Positions 1 through 5,345 of a DNA stretch of 9,713 nucleotides are shown in pieces. Below the pieces are notes generated by a model. It was given only the letters and a program-made list of their open reading frames with translations, was not told the origin of the DNA and ran no database searches. The position numbers and the translations under genes were made by a program. The DNA comes from Methanobacteriota archaeon (GTDB taxonomy: Archaea > Altiarchaeota > Altiarchaeia > IMC4 > QMZM01), in contig JAKFXM010000056.1 of assembly GCA_021731385.1 (NCBI GenBank), positions 1 to 9,713 of the forward strand. Reading direction: 5' to 3'. The stretch's first letter is position 1, and the number at the start of each line of letters is the position of its first letter.

Positions 1-245
1 GATTTGGCCCGAATGAGCCTCCCGAATGAGAGCTTTACTCTCATTGGGCCCAAAAACCCTTTGGGTTTTTCGGGTCGGCTCATTGGGCCCAAAAACTGCT
101 TTGCAGTTTTTCGGGCACAAAAATTTCCTGAAAGGAAATTTTTCTTGTTGGGCACAAAAATTTTGCTAAAAGCAAAATTTTTCTTGCCCGAAAAAATCGC
201 AGAGCGATTTTTATTTTTCATTGAATTATAAAGTATATCGGAGAT

Positions 246-293
246 ATATTCGGTTGTCGAGTTTCTCCAATATTCAGTTGTCGAAATTCTCCA
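246..293 (+). repeat. Tandem 24-bp direct repeat
   Basis: Two abutting 24-bp copies (246-269 and 270-293) share ATATTC-GTTGTCGA-TTCTCCA and differ at three positions. The second copy also forms the left arm of an 11-bp stem (270-280 with 292-302, 11-nt loop), so direct and inverted repetition overlap here. Confidence 0.8.
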
Positions 294-333
294 ACTGAAT
301 ATTCGCTTGTGGCCGAGAGGTAAAACCTCTCGG

Positions 334-422
334 ACATATGTCTGAGAGCCCGATTGAGCCTTTGGCTCAATGGGCCCAATGAGAGCGAAGCTCTCATTCG
401 GGCCAAAGGCTCTCAGCCACAT
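334..422 (+). repeat. Branched hairpin module with ATATGTC/GCCACA linkers
   Basis: A 9-bp outer stem (342-350 with 408-416) encloses two complete hairpins (353-371 and 378-398, the latter lengthened by GGCCC/GGGCC), giving a three-way junction. It is flanked by ATATGTC on the left and GCCACA on the right, the same linkers that flank the middle hairpins of the two modules in array 2. The hairpin at 313-333 carries the same linkers on the opposite strand. The two units therefore meet head to head at the palindrome ACATATGT (334-341). Confidence 0.75.
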
Positions 423-752
423 AGCCAACAAATTTACTTCGTAAATTTCTTGTACAGAGGAAATAAGGAAAAATAATGAAAGGGTCGGATTCAGGATAAT
501 TACAATTGATGGGGAAGAAGGAATTCTTTCGCATGTAAATATTAAAAGTAATCTAAGGGTTGGAAAATATTTTGTGAATCTGAAGGATATCGATGAAATT
601 GCAGTCCAAAGCATTTTGCCATCAAACAGCGATATTATTGTGATTGATGAAATTGGAAAAAGGAGTTATCCGACACTTCGTGTCGGAGCTTCGATTTTCC
701 TTTGGAAAATCGAATTATCCGACACTTCGGTTCGAGACCGAAGGTCTCGAAA

Positions 753-838
753 CTTCGATGTATCTGGAGAGACGAAGTCTCTCCAGAATATATGTCCGAG
801 AAACATAGTTTCTCGGCCACACAGCTTTGCTGTCGAAT
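753..838 (+). repeat. 86-bp cloverleaf-like module, copy 1
   Basis: An outer stem TTCGA (754-758)/TCGAA (833-837) closes three hairpins: 764-773/777-786 (10 bp, loop GAA), 796-804/808-816 (9 bp, loop ATA) and 821-825/829-833 (5 bp, loop TTT). The outer stem and third hairpin share base 833, so only one can use it. Linkers are CTTCGATGTAT, AATATATGT and CCAC. It matches copy 2 exactly 96 bases downstream. It is not a tRNA: there is no 7-nt anticodon loop and no T loop. Confidence 0.8.
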
Positions 839-848
839 CGTCTCGGAG

Positions 849-934
849 CTTCGATGTATCTGGAGAGACAATGTCTCTCCAGAATATATGTCGGAGAAGC
901 AAATCTTCTCCGCCACACGACAAAGTCGTCGAAT
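849..934 (+). repeat. 86-bp cloverleaf-like module, copy 2
   Basis: Same length and linkers as copy 1. Its stems are 860-869/873-882 (loop AAT), 892-899/905-912 (loop CAAAT) and 917-921/925-929 (loop AAA), with outer stem TTCGA (850-854)/TCGAA (929-933). I count 15 differences from copy 1. Eight form four compensatory double changes in stems, six fall in loops and one opens a loop-closing pair. All linkers and the first 10-bp stem are identical. Confidence 0.8.
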
Positions 935-1030
935 TATTTTCAGAGAAATCCGAGAAGCCGTAATCAGGGCTTTAGATACACGGAAGGTTTTTGGAACTGT
1001 AAAATTAAATTCTGATAAATTTATCAACAT

Positions 1031-1088
1031 GATTATATGAATTTCCTATGGAAATTCATAGATCCGGAATTCTACGAATTTCGGATTA
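1031..1088. mobile_element. 53-bp double-hairpin insertion with GATTA duplication
   Basis: GATTA at 1031-1035 and 1084-1088 flanks two hairpins: 1036-1046/1050-1060 (11 bp, loop TAT) and 1062-1072/1076-1086 (11 bp with one G-T pair, loop TAC), separated by 1 nt (the second stem overlaps the right GATTA). Removing 53 bp restores AACATGATTAAAAACAGA, which reads N-M-I-K-N-R of THEP1. The element is therefore an insertion with a likely 5-bp target-site duplication. It carries no ORF, so any transposase would act in trans. Confidence 0.75.
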
Positions 1089-1205
1089 AAAACAGAAGAG
1101 ATACAGGGGTTATAGGGGTAAATCTTGAAAACAGGGAATCCATCGCACAAAAATTAATCACTAATCTGATTGGAGATGGGGCTTGAACTTAACAAGGCAC
1201 ATGGG

Positions 1206-1214
1206 TTATTTAAT
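1206..1214 (+). promoter_or_regulatory. TATA-like box for purD
   Basis: TTATTTAAT is centred about 28 bases before the purD ATG and no Shine-Dalgarno sequence lies between, so a leaderless or near-leaderless purD transcript is likely. Confidence 0.5.
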
Positions 1215-1237
1215 TTTTCACTCTCTCAATTATTATC

Positions 1238-2569
1238 ATGAGAATCCTCCTCATAGGAAACGGTGCAAGGGAGCATGTTATTGCAAAATCCATAATAGAA
1301 AGCACAAAAAATCCGGAATTATATTCATTTATCTCTGCAAAAAATCCCGGAATTGTCAGAATTTCAAGAGAATTCTCAATCGGCGATATCTGCAATGTAA
1401 GCAAGGTTGTCAGTTATGCAATTGACAGGAGAATTGACTTTGCCGTTGTAGGCCCTGAAGCCCCGCTTAAAGCAGGAATTTCAGACGAACTTGAGGCAAA
1501 CGGAATTTCGTGCATAGGTCCGGGAGGTATGGCTGCACAACTCGAGACCGATAAATCATTTGCAAGAAATTTGATGGAGAAATATAGGATAGAGGGAGTT
1601 CCTCAGTTTGGCATTTTTGATAGCAAACGGGATGCTGTTAATTTCATTAAAAATTTTAATGGTGACTTTGTAATTAAACCCGCAGGACTTACCGGGGGAA
1701 AGGGTGTGAAGATTCTTGGGGAACATCTGAAGGATTTGAATGAGGCCAAAAATTATATTGAGGAAATATTTGATGAATGCGTAGGCAGCATAAGAAAGGT
1801 TGTCATAGAGGAAAAACTCATAGGTGAGGAATTTACTATTCAGGCATTTGTGGATGGAAAAAATGTAATCGGAATGCCGATGGTTCAGGACCACAAGAGG
1901 GCTTACGAAGGTGATACGGGGCCAAATACCGGGGGAATGGGCTCTTACTCTGACTCCGGGTATATACTGCCTTTTTTGAGAAAGGATGATTACGAGAATG
2001 GCATTAGAATAATGAAAAAGGCCGTTGATGCAGTGAAAAAGGAAACCGGGATTTCATACAAGGGCTTCCTCTATGGGCAGTTTATGGCAACAAAGGAAGG
2101 TGTTAAGGTGATAGAATTCAATTCAAGACTTGGTGATCCCGAGGCAATGAATGTGATTTCAATATTACAGACAGATTTTGTTGAAATCTGCAACAACATT
2201 ATTGACGGAAACCTGAAGGATAACATAAAGTTTGACAAAAAGGCAACGGTCTGCAAATACCTTGTTCCAGAAGGTTATCCTGATAACCCAAAGTCAAATT
2301 CTGAGATTTCTATTGATGAAAGAGAAATTGGAAAAATTGGCGGACATGTTTATTACGCATCTGTAAAAGAGGAGAACGGGAAAATATTGACATCTTCATC
2401 AAGGGCAATAGGCGTTGTCGGAATTGCAGATTCGATATTTGAGGCTGAAGAAATTGTTGAGAATTCTATGGATTTTATAAAGGGGGATTTGTTTCATAGA
2501 GGGGATATAGGGACAAGGGGATTGGTACAAAAGAGAATAGAGCACATGAGGGAATTGAGGGGGCATTAA
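1238..2569 (+). CDS. purD: Phosphoribosylamine-glycine ligase (GAR synthetase)
   Basis: The enzyme joins glycine to 5-phosphoribosylamine with ATP, the second step of de novo purine synthesis, in the cytosol. The 443 residues show the whole family pattern: GNGAREH (7-13) at the N-terminal substrate site, VGPEAPLKAG (71-80), GPGG (94-97), then the ATP-grasp domain with KPAG (147-150), GGKGVK (153-158), DHKRAYEGDTGPNTGGMG (218-235) and metal-binding EFNSRLGDPEA (293-303). A C-terminal domain carries GTRGLV near residue 426. Length is normal for archaeal and bacterial PurD. The ATG at 1238 is chosen because the protein begins directly with the MRILLIGNG strand and a TATA box sits 28 bases upstream. 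No other pur gene is adjacent, so it is probably transcribed alone. Its last four bases overlap the convergent winged-helix gene. Confidence 0.97.
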   Translation: MRILLIGNGAREHVIAKSIIESTKNPELYSFISAKNPGIVRISREFSIGDICNVSKVVSYAIDRRIDFAVVGPEAPLKAGISDELEANGISCIGPGGMAAQLETDKSFARNLMEKYRIEGVPQFGIFDSKRDAVNFIKNFNGDFVIKPAGLTGGKGVKILGEHLKDLNEAKNYIEEIFDECVGSIRKVVIEEKLIGEEFTIQAFVDGKNVIGMPMVQDHKRAYEGDTGPNTGGMGSYSDSGYILPFLRKDDYENGIRIMKKAVDAVKKETGISYKGFLYGQFMATKEGVKVIEFNSRLGDPEAMNVISILQTDFVEICNNIIDGNLKDNIKFDKKATVCKYLVPEGYPDNPKSNSEISIDEREIGKIGGHVYYASVKEENGKILTSSSRAIGVVGIADSIFEAEEIVENSMDFIKGDLFHRGDIGTRGLVQKRIEHMRELRGH

Positions 2570-2883
2570 AAGGCCGGAATTGGAATTTTATTTGCATATA
2601 TCTCTTTTGCATCTGATTTTTCTGGTTCTCTATCAGGTATATCCTGCCAGTTTGTAGCATATACCTTCTTTTTATAAGGGTATCCCATCTTTTCCTCTTC
2701 ATAATAAACAAGATTTCCTAAGCGTTCTAATGCCTTTATAACCTTCCCATAAGACCATTCTGTTCTCTTTGATAGTTCGTAACTGGAGAGTCCCGGGTAT
2801 TTGTTTATATATTTATACAAAAAATATTCTGCTTCCTCACCCTGAAGTCTTCTAACACTAACTGCTTTTTCTATTGGTTTCAT
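2566..2883 (-). CDS. Small winged helix-turn-helix protein
   Basis: This 105-residue protein is a likely DNA-binding regulator. Residues about 16-65 read as a winged helix: an N-terminal helix with EYFLYKYINKYPGLSSYELS, a recognition helix around WSYGKVIKALERLG, then LVYYEEEKMGYPYKKKVYAT as the wing. The C-terminal 30 residues are charged with no recognisable motif. There is no sensor domain or membrane segment. The start (ATG, complement of 2881-2883) is supported by an AT-rich TATTATAAGA-like box about 27 bases upstream on this strand. It is divergent from the broken winged-helix gene at 2938, with a 54-bp shared control region, and converges on purD with a 4-bp overlap. Its target is unknown; autoregulation is only a guess. 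MarR/ArsR-like is the closest description I can give without a search. Confidence 0.75.
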   Translation of the reverse strand: MKPIEKAVSVRRLQGEEAEYFLYKYINKYPGLSSYELSKRTEWSYGKVIKALERLGNLVYYEEEKMGYPYKKKVYATNWQDIPDREPEKSDAKEIYANKIPIPAF

Positions 2884-2937
2884 TATTAAAAAATTATTTC
2901 TAAAAACTCTTATAATATTATTATTGTACTTTCTATC
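2884..2937. promoter_or_regulatory. Divergent promoter region between two winged-helix genes
   Basis: The 54-bp gap is AT-rich. TCTTATAATATTA at 2908-2920 can act as a TATA box on both strands: about 24 bases from the plus-strand ATG at 2938 and about 27 from the minus-strand start at 2883. Expression of the two genes may be linked. Confidence 0.4.
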
Positions 2938-3176
2938 ATGTCAATTCCAGAACATATATCAAATCTCATGGTTCAAAAACTGCAAATTTCCAACGAGAGA
3001 CTATAATCAAAGGATCAGTCGAATCTCAACAGTTAAAATATGCAGAAATGGCTTTTGACGGTCTTGTTAGAATGGGGTTTATTGAACACTATGGTGGCGG
3101 ACGCCACACATATAGATTAAGTAAAAACGGCAGGGACATATGTAGGGAGATTTTAAGTGAAAGAAAAAGGTTATAA
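2938..3176 (+). pseudogene. Winged-helix protein, frameshifted at a GA repeat
   Basis: Reading from ATG 2938 gives MSIPEHISNLMVQKLQISNE and then a stop at 3004-3006. A second frame with no start codon of its own then reads ETIIKGSVESQQLKYAEMAF, GLVRMGFIEHYGGGRHTYRL and SKNGRDICREILSERKRL to TAA at 3174-3176. The second part is a clear winged-helix half: recognition helix, GL..MGFIE, a YGGGRHTYRLS wing, then a C-terminal helix. The junction lies in GAGAGA (2995-3000). Removing one GA joins the frames as ISNE-TIIKGS into a compact protein of about 78 residues, so slippage that added two bases is the simplest explanation. It overlaps the 3' end of the convergent minus-strand gene by 6 bases. A sequencing error or programmed shift is possible but less likely. 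Confidence 0.65.
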
Positions 3177-3452
3177 TTTATTCGTATGAAATGTATTTGT
3201 ATGACACTTTTTTATTATCCCCTTAATCTCCATAGATTTATCTGGGTTTAATGATACTTCTAAACCATAGCTAGTTGGTTTAGATAAAAGATAACCTTCC
3301 TTCATTGCGTATTTAGCTATTTCTTTAACATCCCCCCGAATATGCTTTGGAAATCCCTTAGTTAAATTATCGAAGGATGTATGCGACTTGCCCCATTTAT
3401 TTAATCTTGCTAAATTGAACAGGATGTCAGATAGAATTTCTGCTTTTATCAT
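3171..3452 (-). CDS. Small archaeal protein of unknown function (93 residues)
   Basis: I place the start at the ATG complementary to 3450-3452, giving MIKAEILSDILFNLARLNKW and ending HTNTFHTNKL. A TATTTTTAAA-like box on the minus strand is centred about 26 bases upstream, which fits a leaderless start. The longer reading frame beginning near 3635 would add about 61 residues translated through the promoter and operator of the divergent neighbour, so I reject it. The protein has a basic core (HTSFDNLTKGFPKHIRGDVK), a helix EIAKYAMKEGYLL and the phrase KPTSYGLEVSLNP. I remember this arrangement from small uncharacterised archaeal proteins, and it looks like a compact winged fold with a PTSYG-x-EVSLNP beta-turn. 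No catalytic residues or membrane segments are visible. It is probably nucleic-acid binding, by inference only. Confidence 0.7.
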   Translation of the reverse strand: MIKAEILSDILFNLARLNKWGKSHTSFDNLTKGFPKHIRGDVKEIAKYAMKEGYLLSKPTSYGLEVSLNPDKSMEIKGIIKKCHTNTFHTNKL

Positions 3453-3516
3453 ATAATATATCTTGAATATATGTTTAAAAATACTTGTTTTTACATAAAA
3501 TAAGATTTTGAAAGTA

Positions 3517-3524
3517 TTTATATA
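3517..3524 (+). promoter_or_regulatory. TATA-like box for the regulator at 3592
   Basis: TTTATATA predicts transcription starting near 3546-3550, immediately beside the palindrome at 3550-3566. The leader before the ATG at 3592 would be about 45 nt, unlike the leaderless genes around it. Confidence 0.5.
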
Positions 3525-3549
3525 TGTCCCATGTAATATAATAACTGTG

Positions 3550-3566
3550 ATAGTCACGGTGACTAT
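3550..3566. promoter_or_regulatory. 17-bp palindromic operator candidate
   Basis: ATAGTCAC-G-GTGACTAT is a perfect inverted repeat about a single central base. It can be extended outwards to GTGATAGTCAC/GTGACTATTAC with one mismatch. It lies at the predicted transcription start of the winged-helix gene that begins at 3592, the classic place for a dimeric repressor to control its own gene. Confidence 0.6.
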
Positions 3567-3591
3567 TACGGAAAAGAAAATGGAGGAAAAA

Positions 3592-3915
3592 ATGACACAC
3601 GAAAAATCCCTCCTTTTAGGAGTTTTAGGAGACACACCACAACTAAGGATAGCTGATTTTTTGATAGGACATTATAGATATGACTACTCCAAAAAAGAGA
3701 TAGCTGAAGGTGCCGGGATAGCAATCAGCACCTTGTATAGTGTATGGGATGAATTAGAAAATCTGGAAATAGTAAATCAAACAAGGGCCTATGGAAACAC
3801 AAAATTATTTAAAATAAATCCAGAGAACTCTTTGGTTAGATCACTCGCCAAAATGGATATTGACCTTGTTGAGATAACCGCGCCAAAGAGAAGGATTATG
3901 GCGGAATTATCATAA
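3592..3915 (+). CDS. Winged-helix transcriptional regulator, probably autoregulated
   Basis: The 107-residue protein starting MTHEKSLLLGVLGDTPQLRI has a winged-helix core: RIADFLIGHYRYDYSKKEIA (positioning helices), then AGIAISTLYSVWDELENLEI (turn and recognition helix), then VNQTRAYGNTKLFKINPENS (wing and exit strand). The C-terminal 25 residues (LVRSLAKMDIDLVEI and a basic tail) could be a dimerisation helix. The start is decided by GGAGG at 3582-3586, five bases before ATG 3592; ATG 3580 and upstream starts would hide that site inside the gene. Its promoter carries a perfect 17-bp palindrome at the expected transcription start, so negative autoregulation is a reasonable inference. It is divergent from the unknown 93-residue gene (3452) and converges on the lamin-tail gene with a 1-bp gap. 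Similar proteins sit near archaeal toxin genes, but none is adjacent here. Confidence 0.8.
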   Translation: MTHEKSLLLGVLGDTPQLRIADFLIGHYRYDYSKKEIAEGAGIAISTLYSVWDELENLEIVNQTRAYGNTKLFKINPENSLVRSLAKMDIDLVEITAPKRRIMAELS

Positions 3916-3916
3916 G

Positions 3917-4609
3917 TTATCCATTCATCTTATCAATCACCTTCCCATCCTTATCCTTCAGCGTTGCAGTATCACCATCATTGTTCCATATAGCCCTGCC
4001 GGAATTCCAGTACAAATCAAATTCTGTGTCTGTTTCGCTCCCCGTATGGATTTTTACAGAATTCCCTGATTTTATTTTAAAATTGGATGGGAAATTATAG
4101 ACATGATTTCCATCGTCATTTAGCGTCCAGCCTGCCAAATCAACATCAGAATCCCCGGAATTTGAAATCTCGACCCACTCGCCATTGAGGTTTTCTTTCT
4201 TTCTGTCATCCCCGGGGGCGTCAAACTGGACTGCTGAAATTACGATATCAGAATTTTTTGAAATTTTCAGGGTTGTCGTGGTTGATGATACTTTTGTTGT
4301 TGTAGTTGTTGTCTTCTTCACCGTTGTTGTGGTAGATATAGTTGTAGTGGTTTTATTTTTTATGGTTGTTGTTGAAGCAGTTGAGGTTGTGGTGGTTAGT
4401 ACATGGATTGTGCTGGTTGTCGGGATTATTGTGGTAGTTGTATCTGCAATAGTGGTTGATGTGATAATTTTTGGAATCCTTGTAGATGTAGTGGTAGATG
4501 CTATCCCGGTTGTTGTAGATGTAAAATCATAATCTAATTTTGTATTGTCTATGCATCCAATGGTCAAAGTAACTAAAACAATCAAAGAGAGTAGAATTAA
4601 ATTCCTCAT
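3917..4609 (-). CDS. Secreted lipoprotein with threonine-rich stalk and lamin-tail domain
   Basis: The 230-residue protein has three visible parts. Residues 1-19 are a signal peptide: MRN, a hydrophobic run, and TIGC with Cys19 as the likely lipidation site, so it should be anchored outside the membrane. Residues about 30-113 are dominated by Thr with some Ser, Ile and Lys, a low-complexity stalk that is probably O-glycosylated. Residues about 119-230 match a lamin-tail domain, an immunoglobulin-like fold common on archaeal surfaces, with VISAVQFDAPG, EWVEISN, LAGWTLNDDG, FPSNFKIKSG and WNSGRAIWNNDGDTATLKD. There are no enzyme motifs, so it is probably an adhesive or scaffold protein. The minus-strand TTTTATAG (4631-4638) is centred 26 bases upstream, overlapping the end of the DUF92 gene. 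It may therefore have its own leaderless transcript as well as read-through from that gene. Confidence 0.88.
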   Translation of the reverse strand: MRNLILLSLIVLVTLTIGCIDNTKLDYDFTSTTTGIASTTTSTRIPKIITSTTIADTTTTIIPTTSTIHVLTTTTSTASTTTIKNKTTTTISTTTTVKKTTTTTTKVSSTTTTLKISKNSDIVISAVQFDAPGDDRKKENLNGEWVEISNSGDSDVDLAGWTLNDDGNHVYNFPSNFKIKSGNSVKIHTGSETDTEFDLYWNSGRAIWNNDGDTATLKDKDGKVIDKMNG

Positions 4610-4630
4610 AATTATACTTATGAATCATGG

Positions 4631-5335
4631 CTATAAAATCAGATAAAGAACCATCGCAAAAATCCCCCCGGAAAGCGTTCCAAAGAAGTTTATCATATGC
4701 TTGTCCATCCTGTTCTTTTCTATGGTTGCTCCAAGAATGCTGTCTATATTACAACCAAGAAATCCTGCAAGAATTCCTATCAGGAGTATAAGATTTTTTA
4801 AATGAAAATCAAAGGGAAAGAACAAGGGAATTAGAGAGATTATTCCAGCACCTATTAAAGCCGCAATCTCGCCATGAACAGATATTGCCCCGCTTGTGCC
4901 AACATTTGTTTTTTTCAGCGTCGTTATCAGCCTTGGCTTTTTTTCATATGCCTGCCCTACTTCCGTCGCAAATGTATCGGCAGCAGCCTCTGCCATTGAC
5001 CCCATAAAACCGAAGAGTAACATCGGATTACCAGTAACTGCATAGAATATGGAAAATATCATTGCAGAACCCCCATTTCCGAAGACATTCTTGTATGTTC
5101 TGCTACCCTCAGCAATGCCACGTGTCCGCTTCCTGCCATATCTGTATTTTGTTATGAAATTTCCCGCAATAAAGAACGCCAAAACAAGATAAAACCAGTA
5201 AATTCCGACTGAAATTATTACAATTACCCCGATAATCCCTGCTGAAATTACTGCAGAGAGATTTATCTTGTTTCTTATGTATGCATAGAGTACAATCAGA
5301 ACAGAAATTATGATAGTGATGATACGTAGTTCCAT
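4631..5335 (-). CDS. DUF92/TIGR00297-family integral membrane protein
   Basis: The 234 residues hold about six hydrophobic segments: near 3-20, 25-44, 46-60, 91-110, about 150-173 and 180-195, plus a C-terminal one at 217-234. The conserved DUF92 stretches are present: YKNVFGNGG (81-89), GSMAEAAADTFATEVG (112-127), TNVGTSGAIS (143-152) and NIDSILGATIE (196-206). The Asp and Glu of the AAADTFATE segment and the Asp of DSILG are the likely metal or nucleotide ligands. In plants and cyanobacteria a member (VTE6) is a phytyl-phosphate kinase. In archaea a role in polyprenyl-phosphate metabolism is plausible but unproven. The upstream TATA-like TTTTAAATAAAA is centred 26 bases before the ATG, again fitting a leaderless start. 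The downstream lipoprotein gene is 21 bases away on the same strand. Confidence 0.87.
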   Translation of the reverse strand: MELRIITIIISVLIVLYAYIRNKINLSAVISAGIIGVIVIISVGIYWFYLVLAFFIAGNFITKYRYGRKRTRGIAEGSRTYKNVFGNGGSAMIFSIFYAVTGNPMLLFGFMGSMAEAAADTFATEVGQAYEKKPRLITTLKKTNVGTSGAISVHGEIAALIGAGIISLIPLFFPFDFHLKNLILLIGILAGFLGCNIDSILGATIEKNRMDKHMINFFGTLSGGIFAMVLYLIL

Positions 5336-5345
5336 TTTAACTGTT

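Larger units (their letters stand above)
1..449. repeat. Hairpin array 1 (left edge to the THEP1 remnant)
   Basis: This stretch has no convincing gene and is built almost entirely of short perfect inverted repeats. Stems seen: 25-32/38-45, 52-59/63-70, 91-99/103-111, 119-129/133-143, 156-167/171-182, 192-200/204-212, 270-280/292-302, 313-320/326-333, 353-360/364-371, 378-386/390-398 and 430-437/441-448. Loops are mostly 3 nt (TTT, GAA, AAA, AGA, TTC). Five consecutive stems (52-212) share outer arms AAAAA/TTTTT but have different inner arms. Linkers recur: GGGCAC before and CTTG after the stems at 119-143 and 156-182, and CTTG again after 448. The array runs off the left edge. It ends where THEP1 coding sequence resumes, so it probably lies inside that gene, but its left junction is not visible. 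Confidence 0.85.
666..937. repeat. Hairpin array 2, inserted in THEP1 between TTAT repeats
   Basis: A 268-bp block splits the THEP1 codons for K-(M)-E from LFSEK. TTAT occurs at both ends (666-669, 934-937) and once inside (715-718). TTATCCGACACTTCG begins at 666 and again at 715. The first subunit (666-714, 49 bp) is a double hairpin: 670-676/680-686 (TTC loop), spacer AGC, 690-700/704-714 (TTT loop). The second subunit (715-933) starts with the same arm CCGACAC, whose near-complement GTCTCGG lies at 840-846. It continues with the same AGCTTCGAT and ends TCGAATTAT. It therefore reads as an expanded copy of the first, with an 86-bp module in each hairpin. Further stem: 731-739/743-751. No credible protein is encoded. 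Confidence 0.85.
451..1186 (+). pseudogene. THEP1-family nucleoside-triphosphatase remnant, interrupted by hairpin elements
   Basis: Three separated coding pieces read as one THEP1-type NTPase (PF03266; P-loop NTPases acting on NTPs). Piece A (451-665) reads CTEEIRKNNERVGFRIITID and runs on through VGKYFVN to DIIVIDEIGK, the Walker B region. Piece B (about 931-1035) reads ELFSEK, then after a frame change REAVIRALDTRKVFGTV up to NMI. Piece C (1085-1186) reads IKNRRDTGVIGVNLENRESI and ends at TGA 1184-1186, matching the usual NRd-containing C-terminus. Between pieces lie 268-bp and 53-bp hairpin insertions. Two apparent 1-base losses (AAAAAGG at about 657-663, where K-ATG-GAG is expected; AAATCC at about 946-951, where AAATTCC is expected) break the frame even if the insertions are removed. 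The N-terminal half with the P-loop is not in the window; it is lost or beyond the left edge. The family call rests on my memory of the consensus. Confidence 0.8.

Noticed and set aside
1..449. CRISPR array
   Set aside because: There are no regularly spaced identical repeats with unique spacers; repeats are inverted, unequal and separated by linkers of varying length.
729..751. T-arm-like GGTTCGAGACC suggesting a tRNA
   Set aside because: It is the arm of a 9-bp stem with a 3-nt GAA loop; there is no acceptor stem, anticodon loop or D arm around it.
635..1040. Several overlapping ORFs of 60-131 codons on both strands in the hairpin arrays
   Set aside because: They arise because palindromic DNA without stops reads open on both strands; their proteins are repeats of the hairpin arms (SLQ/LSRYIEA type) with no domain, and the real coding signal there is the THEP1 remnant.
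451..1186. Removal of the insertions (intron- or intein-like) to give a working THEP1
   Set aside because: Even with 268 bp and 53 bp removed, two single-base losses leave the frame broken, and no group I/II or archaeal BHB intron features were seen.
3508..3591. N-terminal extension of the winged-helix gene to 3508
   Set aside because: It would translate the palindromic operator and leader, and GGAGG at 3582-3586 points to ATG 3592.
3453..3635. 61-residue N-terminal extension of the unknown protein at 3171-3452
   Set aside because: It would be read through the divergent promoter and operator; a TATA-like box supports the internal ATG at 3452.
4185..4532. Valine-rich plus-strand ORF of 115 codons
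   Set aside because: It is the antisense shadow of the threonine codons in the lipoprotein stalk.
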